Assembly: GCA_026014615.1 (NCBI GenBank)
Contig: JAOZHZ010000021.1
Span: 1-64,000, forward strand
Direction of reading: 5' to 3'
DNA: 64,000 nt
Source: Candidatus Bathyarchaeota archaeon
GTDB lineage: Archaea > Thermoproteota > Bathyarchaeia > Bathyarchaeales > Bathycorpusculaceae
The notes below the pieces were generated by a model that was not told where the DNA came from, searched no databases, and saw only the letters and a list, made by a program, of their open reading frames with translations. Made by a program: the position numbers and the translations under genes. Of this stretch, positions 59,445 through 64,000 are shown one piece after another (position 1 is the first letter of the stretch; each line of letters begins with the position of its first letter).

Positions 59445-59699
59445 TTAAGAAGCAGTCTCCAAAAAGCCCAGTACGTTAATTATGGAGGTTATCCATCTTA
59501 AGTAAGCATTTAATGCTGCTCTAAGCGCCACTGCATCTTTAGCTTCAACTTTTAGCACAATGTTGTGTTGATCAGTTATCAACATAACTTTTGAACGGAC
59601 TCCAACTTGCCAAAGAACTTCAGGGGCTAAAGCTTCCGTTAACGCGTTCAACTGTTTTTCTGATTGGAAAGGCAAACTGACAACAGCGTTAGCTTTCAC
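59445..59699 (-). CDS. pcc1: KEOPS complex subunit Pcc1
   Basis: 84 residues from GTG 59699. CTAG/Pcc1 pattern: ANAVVSLPFQSEKQLNALTE and VEAKDAVALRAALNAYLRWI. It dimerises and binds Kae1 in the t6A37 KEOPS complex. Terminal gene of the exosome superoperon. The 105-bp gap before it is where many archaea place rpoP, which is not found here. Confidence 0.88.
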   Translation of the reverse strand: MKANAVVSLPFQSEKQLNALTEALAPEVLWQVGVRSKVMLITDQHNIVLKVEAKDAVALRAALNAYLRWITSIINVLGFLETAS

Positions 59700-59804
59700 A
59701 GGGCATCTTACCTGAAGGAAAAGTACTTGAACTAACTAAAAAATCTTAGCAGCAAAACAAAAATCAGAAGAACCAAAAGAAGGTAGATAAAAGAGAAAGA
59801 AAAG

Positions 59805-60107
59805 TTAGGCGCTTTTTTCTTCAACAGGTCTCGCAGCAGCGGCAAATGCACCCTCGCTTTTGGCGGCACGTTTCGCAACGACACCGAGCTTGGTTGAAGG
59901 CATGTAGGCTCCACCTGTAAAGGTGAAGTTGCATTTGCTGCATTGCCAGACACCGACGCTTTTGCGTTTGACCCTTAAGAAGCCGCATTGGGGGCATCGG
60001 TGGGCTTTTTTTAGGCCCCCAACGACTTTGATGTATCGCTTTCGAACGGTAGAACCGTAGCGTGTTCCGAAACCTCGAGTTGGGCCAACTTTCTTTGTTC
60101 TTGGCAA
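59805..60107 (-). CDS. rpl37ae: Large-subunit ribosomal protein L37Ae (eL43)
   Basis: 100 residues. Basic N-terminus (PRTKKVGPTRGFGTRYGSTV), zinc finger CPQCGFLRVKRKSVGVWQC with CSKC, and the family end TFTGGAYMPST. Longer than usual by an Ala/Lys/Glu tail of about 25 residues. 6 bp after rrp42. Confidence 0.95.
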   Translation of the reverse strand: MPRTKKVGPTRGFGTRYGSTVRKRYIKVVGGLKKAHRCPQCGFLRVKRKSVGVWQCSKCNFTFTGGAYMPSTKLGVVAKRAAKSEGAFAAAARPVEEKSA

Positions 60108-60113
60108 CTATTT

Positions 60114-60905
60114 TCACCATTTAAGTTTCTTGCGTAATTCAGCCGCTTTTTCTTGAGCAATCTTTGAAGCGTCTATTATCTGTTGTGGTGAAAAGAAACC
60201 TGCTAGCCCTTTCTGTATGGCACAAATGTTGCCTTCGTCGTTGATTGCCAACGTTAGTCGTGCATCGATAACCTGCTCTTCTTCCAGTCCTGGGTCAACA
60301 AGAAGGTTGTCACCTATCTTTGCAACAGTAACTGTTATGGGGTGGCTTCGAATCGGCAAAGGTGTATAACCTTGCTTGATTTTAACTTCGCCGTCTTTGA
60401 CTTCGTAGTTAGGCATCTTTGTGTTCATCAAAGCAGACATCGCAGCTAAGGCAGCGGTGTCAATCAGGTTTCCGTCGTAGTTAAGCACGTAAACGTCAAC
60501 AAAGACCACGAACACTTTTTTGCCGGGTTCAATGCACAGTTTCGCTGTGTTTATGGCTTTTGATTCGCGTATACCACGGTCGACAATGCGCGCGAGCTCG
60601 ATGCTACTTTCATCTGGTGGTCCTGGCTCGTATGTTGGAGAAGCCAATGGCACAAGCTCTGCGTTTACAGTCATTACGCCATCGTTAGGTGTATCTGGGA
60701 AGGGCTCGCCTGTTTCCACTTTCACGCCGACTAGAACGTCGCTGTTGCCGAGATGAACTCTTGCGGATCCTTCAGCTTTTCCGATGACACCCTGCTCAAT
60801 TTTGAATTCACGGAAATCAGTTAATGCTCTGCCGTCTAGGCGATTACCAGCGTCAACTGTTTGGGCAATTTGTCTTTTTCGCACTTTGGTAATTAAGGTT
60901 GACAT
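60114..60905 (-). CDS. rrp42: Exosome subunit Rrp42
   Basis: 263 residues, RNase PH fold without the catalytic residues of Rrp41: NRLDGRALTDFREFKIEQGV, PGPPDESSIELARIVDRGIR, KVFVVFVDVYVLNYDGNLID and LAINDEGNICAIQKG. Forms the hexameric ring with Rrp41 for 3'-5' RNA decay. Start codon overlaps the Rrp41 stop by one base. Confidence 0.97.
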   Translation of the reverse strand: MSTLITKVRKRQIAQTVDAGNRLDGRALTDFREFKIEQGVIGKAEGSARVHLGNSDVLVGVKVETGEPFPDTPNDGVMTVNAELVPLASPTYEPGPPDESSIELARIVDRGIRESKAINTAKLCIEPGKKVFVVFVDVYVLNYDGNLIDTAALAAMSALMNTKMPNYEVKDGEVKIKQGYTPLPIRSHPITVTVAKIGDNLLVDPGLEEEQVIDARLTLAINDEGNICAIQKGLAGFFSPQQIIDASKIAQEKAAELRKKLKW

Positions 60906-61654
60906 TACTCTTCGGCCTCCTCTTTGGTCTCTTCCTTGATTTTCATATACTTATTTTTTAAAGCTTCTTTCTGAAGTGTGTAAATCTGTTTGCAGCCGTC
61001 CATAGCCATGTTCACGGCTTTCTCGAATTCTTCAGGTTTCAGGATGTCATCCATCTGCAGCAAAGTGACAGCGTTGAGGTTTGGCATATACGCTACTGGA
61101 ACATCAGCGGCACCAAGTTTGTCTTCTGCGTCGTAAAGGTCTAAGACGACAGTGTCCTCCACCTTACCAGCTGCGCACGCAACCACGAGGTCGCGCATTG
61201 GAATTCCCGAGTCTGCAAGTGCAAGTGCCGCCGCAGTTATACTAGCACATCGAGTTCCGCCGTCAGCCTGCAGAACCTCAACAAACACGTCTATGCCTGT
61301 TCTTGGGTAAAGCTCCAGAAACAGCGCGGGCTCTAAGGATTCTCTTATTACTTTGCTGAGCTCCACTTCTCTACGTGAGGGCGCGGGTGATTTTCGTTCG
61401 GGAACACTGAAGGGCGCCATATGGTACCGGCATTTAAGGACCATTCGGTCAGAGCGGGACAAGTGTTTTGGGTGTACTTCGCGGGGTCCAAAAACACCCA
61501 CCAGAATCTTGTTTTTTCCGTGTTCAATGTATGCTGACCCGTCAGCGTTGGGTATAACGCCTACTTCAAGTTTCAGCGGTCTTAACTCGTCCGCTTTTCT
61601 TCCGTCGAGGCGTATGCCTTTTTTGTCGATTAATTTTTCATGTTTTTCGCTCAT
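60905..61654 (-). CDS. rrp41: Exosome catalytic subunit Rrp41
   Basis: 249 residues. [60 protein letters not shown] (substrate/phosphate region) and [20 protein letters not shown]-type catalytic Asp segment. Phosphorolytic subunit. Overlaps rrp4 by 4 bp (ATGA) and rrp42 by one. Confidence 0.97.
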   Translation of the reverse strand: MSEKHEKLIDKKGIRLDGRKADELRPLKLEVGVIPNADGSAYIEHGKNKILVGVFGPREVHPKHLSRSDRMVLKCRYHMAPFSVPERKSPAPSRREVELSKVIRESLEPALFLELYPRTGIDVFVEVLQADGGTRCASITAAALALADSGIPMRDLVVACAAGKVEDTVVLDLYDAEDKLGAADVPVAYMPNLNAVTLLQMDDILKPEEFEKAVNMAMDGCKQIYTLQKEALKNKYMKIKEETKEEAEE

Positions 61655-62358
61655 TGTTTATTCTCCTCCCAGTTAGCTTTCTCGTCTTTAAGAAGTTGGG
61701 TTATGCGGTCTGTGAGACCAGTTGTATGGGATTCGTCCTCGATTTTCTGGATCGCCTTCATGGCGAGTCCTTCGTCCGCTGGATTCTTTCCCGTTACTAA
61801 AATGACACCGTTCAAGCCCAAGATGATTTGGCAGTTGGTTTCCTGCTTAATCATGGAAATCATGGAGCCTTTTCTGCCTATGACGCGTGGAATCTTTGTT
61901 GGTGTTACGCACATGAGTTGCCCGCGGGTAATTTTGCCTAAGCCAGGTTCGCCCACAGTAAGTTGTGGGTCATGTGCCCGGTCGTATGAGGCGATTTTTG
62001 CTACAATTAGGTCTCCTTGGTCGAGAACTTGGCTGAGCTCGTCGTTTTGGGGTTTGAAGGGTCGGCTGAGCACGTCTGAGGCGCGCAGTAGGGCGTCGTA
62101 GGGTGCTTTTATGTCGATGGTCCAGCCGTTAAATCCGACTTCTTTGACTGAACCGATAATTATGTCGCCCACCTTTGGGGCATAGAACGCTTTTAGGGCG
62201 ACTACATTCACTTTTTTGTTGTCTAAGTCTACGAGTCCAATTCGCGAGGCGCAGATTTTTCCTCCCTCTACGTACGTGTTTTCGCCAGTTTGGTATTCGC
62301 CTTCTGCAAGAAGTTCGCCAGGCGTAACCAACTGTTTTGCTTCAAAATAGGTTGGCAT
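61651..62358 (-). CDS. rrp4: Exosome cap subunit Rrp4
   Basis: 235 residues: N-terminal domain ([20 protein letters not shown]), S1 domain ([20 protein letters not shown]) and KH domain with GRKGSM ([20 protein letters not shown]). Caps the exosome ring and feeds RNA. Start lies 41 bp after the SBDS end. Confidence 0.97.
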   Translation of the reverse strand: MPTYFEAKQLVTPGELLAEGEYQTGENTYVEGGKICASRIGLVDLDNKKVNVVALKAFYAPKVGDIIIGSVKEVGFNGWTIDIKAPYDALLRASDVLSRPFKPQNDELSQVLDQGDLIVAKIASYDRAHDPQLTVGEPGLGKITRGQLMCVTPTKIPRVIGRKGSMISMIKQETNCQIILGLNGVILVTGKNPADEGLAMKAIQKIEDESHTTGLTDRITQLLKDEKANWEENKQ

Positions 62359-62399
62359 AATTTGTGTTTTTCCTCCATTACTGTGTGGTTCAAGTTTTG

Positions 62400-63089
62400 T
62401 TATTTGATTATTTTTGCTTCTCCGCTGCCTTTGGTTACTTCGCCCAGTTTGTTAAGGAACGAGGCATAGCTGCCCGCGGGCATTTCTATGATGCCAAACC
62501 AGGAACCGTCGCTGCGCCATTCTTCACGTTTGATGGTTCCGAAGGCTTTCATGGCTCCATAGGAGCGTTGGGAGTATTGCGCGGGGATTCGTGTGCCTAC
62601 TGAAAGTTACTCAACTTTCAGGGGTAAGATGGGTCGGAGAAGTTTAATGATGTCTCGGGCTTGTTCATCTATACTTTTGTATGGGTCTATTGGATAACGG
62701 ATTTGTTCCATCGCGTTTTCAATGCGTAAAGGCGGATGCGGAAGGTTAGTTTTAGGGTCAACAGCTTGCCTGCTGATGTAGTCGATAACTTGTTTGCGTT
62801 TGTCTTCGACCATTTTTCGGCGTTGATCAGTGGTGAGTTGCAGTTGTCCTTTTTTGATGATTACGTCAGCGATTTTGAGGGGGTCAGTGGTGTCAAATGC
62901 TTTTTTGAGTTCATCCTCGGCAACTCGGGTACCTTTGTTTGCGTCGCTAAAAATGGTTTCAGCTGCAAGAACCTCTGTGATGGCCGAGATTTTGCCGTTG
63001 TGATAGTCCAAAGCTTTCTCAGGTTTCACGAGGAGTTCAAAATGACTGTTGTCTTTTGTATATCGTGCGATGGTGAACTTTCCGCTCAT
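62400..63089 (-). pseudogene. sbds: SBDS ribosome maturation protein interrupted by one in-frame TAA
   Basis: The full reading frame is 229 codons, the family's normal size, but codon 161 is TAA (62607-62609). Residues 1-160 (KFTIARYTKDNSHFELLVKP through RPILPLKVE) hold domains I-II. The frame continues after the stop without shift through LSVGTRIPAQYSQRSYGAMK, KREEWRSDGSWFGIIEMPAG and TKGSGEAKIIK, which is a typical domain III. Only one residue is replaced, usually Lys in homologues as I recall, so a single AAA-to-TAA change would explain it. SBDS is needed to release eIF6 from the large subunit, so true loss would be surprising. Options: sequencing error, stop readthrough, or a functional two-domain product. 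Confidence 0.85.
62600..62621 (-). other. Perfect 9-bp hairpin around the SBDS stop codon
   Basis: On the coding strand CTGAAAGTT pairs with AACTTTCAG around the loop GAGT. The T of the loop is the first base of the in-frame TAA. With the expected AAA codon the loop would be GAGA, a GNRA tetraloop, so the hairpin does not depend on the stop-forming base. Confidence 0.8.
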
Positions 63090-63096
63090 CAGATTT

Positions 63097-63825
63097 TCAC
63101 TTGCCCGAACTAAACTGTTTTATGTATCCGTCTACAGCTTCGTCCGAGAGCATCTCAAGCGTTTTTGTTTCATTTGTAATTACCGCGAGTTTGATTCTGG
63201 GCGGCAAGGTTCTGGCTTCGAGAGCTTTCACGAGGCATTTCACGGCAAGTTTTTTGGCGTCTTCTAAGTTAAGATCCTCTTTGTACTCCTCTTTGAATAT
63301 GTTTAGCACGGTTTCTCTGCCTGCGCCCAACGCGGTGGCTTTGTATCCGCGGTAGGTTCCGCTTGGGTGAGTACCGAAGACTTTTGCGCCTGTTTTGTCG
63401 ACTCCGCCGAAGATGAGGCTGACGCCGAAGGGTCTGACACCTGCATGTTGTGTGTACATTTGTTGTATGTCACAGATACGTTTGGTTACGACTTCGGTGT
63501 CTATGGGTTCGTCGTAGGTTAATTTGTTACTTTGGGCGTAAACTCTTGCTTGGTCGATAAGTACACGTGCGTCGCTGGATAAGCCGACGAGGGCTGCGCC
63601 GACGTGTTCGTCGACGCGGAAGAGTTTCCAGCTATATCCTGCTTCTTCGAGGGGTTCGATGCTTTCTTCGGCGCCGAGGACTATGCCTTCTGGGCTTTGG
63701 ATACCGAGTATGGTTGCGCCTCGGTTGACTAGTTCCATGGCGTATTCGACTTGGAAAAGCCTTCCGTCGGGTGAGAAAACGGTAATCGCGCGGTCATATG
63801 CTCCGGGTGCTGCAAATACAGACAT
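63097..63825 (-). CDS. psmA: Proteasome alpha subunit PsmA
   Basis: 242 residues. N-terminal gate and signature AYDRAITVFSPDGRLFQVEY, then GIVLGAEES, YTQHAGVRPFGVSLIFGGVD and GTYRGYKATALGAGRET. Forms the outer rings of the 20S proteasome. First gene of the superoperon, 7 bp before SBDS, an arrangement typical of archaea. Confidence 0.97.
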   Translation of the reverse strand: MSVFAAPGAYDRAITVFSPDGRLFQVEYAMELVNRGATILGIQSPEGIVLGAEESIEPLEEAGYSWKLFRVDEHVGAALVGLSSDARVLIDQARVYAQSNKLTYDEPIDTEVVTKRICDIQQMYTQHAGVRPFGVSLIFGGVDKTGAKVFGTHPSGTYRGYKATALGAGRETVLNIFKEEYKEDLNLEDAKKLAVKCLVKALEARTLPPRIKLAVITNETKTLEMLSDEAVDGYIKQFSSGK

Positions 63826-64000
63826 AATTTTAAACCTCTTTTTACTCTATACGCTATTCGCAAAATCAGATGGGTAAGCCACAGTAAAAACCTTTCCTTT
63901 TAAATAAAGCGTCGGAAGGGAAAGTTTAGTTTTTTGTTCGCCATTGCAGTGTTGCCATACAAGACACCACTAAGCAAGTTGAGGTCAGGCTGGGTTTCAG
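63826..64000 (-). promoter_or_regulatory. Promoter region of the psmA-exosome superoperon
   Basis: On the minus strand CTTTATTTAAAAGG (about 63895-63908) is a good BRE/TATA candidate. It would start transcription near 63,873, leaving a leader of about 48 nt. No ORF is supported in the rest of the edge. Confidence 0.5.

Noticed and set aside
1-64000. CRISPR arrays or insertion sequences
   Set aside because: No regularly spaced direct repeats and no intact transposase or terminal inverted repeats were found on reading.

Overview
The window is archaeal chromosome. It carries a near-complete archaeal exosome/proteasome superoperon (psmA, SBDS, rrp4, rrp41, rrp42, rpl37ae, pcc1), CarS (CDP-archaeol synthase), RadB, family-B DNA polymerase, QueC for archaeosine, AglB/STT3, two KEOPS subunits, TATA-box promoters and many GTG/TTG starts. 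The gene mix suggests the TACK side of the tree, most plausibly a Bathyarchaeia-like anaerobe. This is inference: an Asgard source cannot be excluded from sequence alone, because the ESCRT locus resembles Asgard loci. I see no rRNA, tRNA, CRISPR array or intact insertion sequence.

Region 1 (1-5,950) reads leftward. It holds a nitrogenase-like pair (a NifH-NifD/E fusion plus a NifK/N-like partner), an HTH-less TrmB-type effector domain, and a FecCD-type ABC permease. Three promoters share one 62-bp architecture: a 19-bp palindrome, a TATA box and a 26-bp upstream element with identical spacing. They look like a private regulon for a cofactor- or metal-related system.

Region 2 (6,100-17,400) is the most striking part. 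One leftward array encodes two ESCRT-III-like proteins, a Vps25-like and an EAP30 (Vps22/36)-like ESCRT-II protein, an SPFH/band-7 protein, a Ser/Thr kinase and a zinc-ribbon FHA protein. A MIT-AAA Vps4 ATPase is transcribed divergently from a shared promoter. Next to it is a large beta-helix surface protein with one membrane span and a helical plus winged-helix cytoplasmic tail. Together they look like a kinase-coupled membrane-remodelling machine.

Region 3 (17,600-28,000) has an unknown 794-residue protein, a NapH-like membrane ferredoxin with a secreted partner, an NSUN RNA methyltransferase, an SDR, alkaline phosphatase and a PRC-barrel protein.

Region 4 (28,100-49,500) is housekeeping: PolB, queT-queC, lipid-linked sugar transferase and STT3, topoisomerase IA, an OST3/OST6-like membrane protein, carS-radB, Clp1-like kinase, XPD helicase-endonuclease III, a small regulator operon, THUMP, Cgi121, a phosphoribosyltransferase and imidazolonepropionase. 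A 58-bp element occurs at 23,200 and, inverted, at 46,012.

Region 5 (49,500-57,540) is an anaerobic redox/Fe-S neighbourhood: flavodoxin, three NifX/NifB-C-like proteins, Mrp ATPase, peroxiredoxin, a ferritin-like protein, an Lrp regulator with a Cys-rich tail, a metallo-beta-lactamase protein and a radical SAM/SPASM enzyme. Two promoters here carry the same pair of GTTTA-N5-TAAAC dyads flanking the TATA box.

Region 6 (57,580-64,000) has a histidine kinase and then the exosome superoperon, in which SBDS is interrupted by one in-frame TAA whose first base lies in the loop of a perfect 9-bp hairpin.
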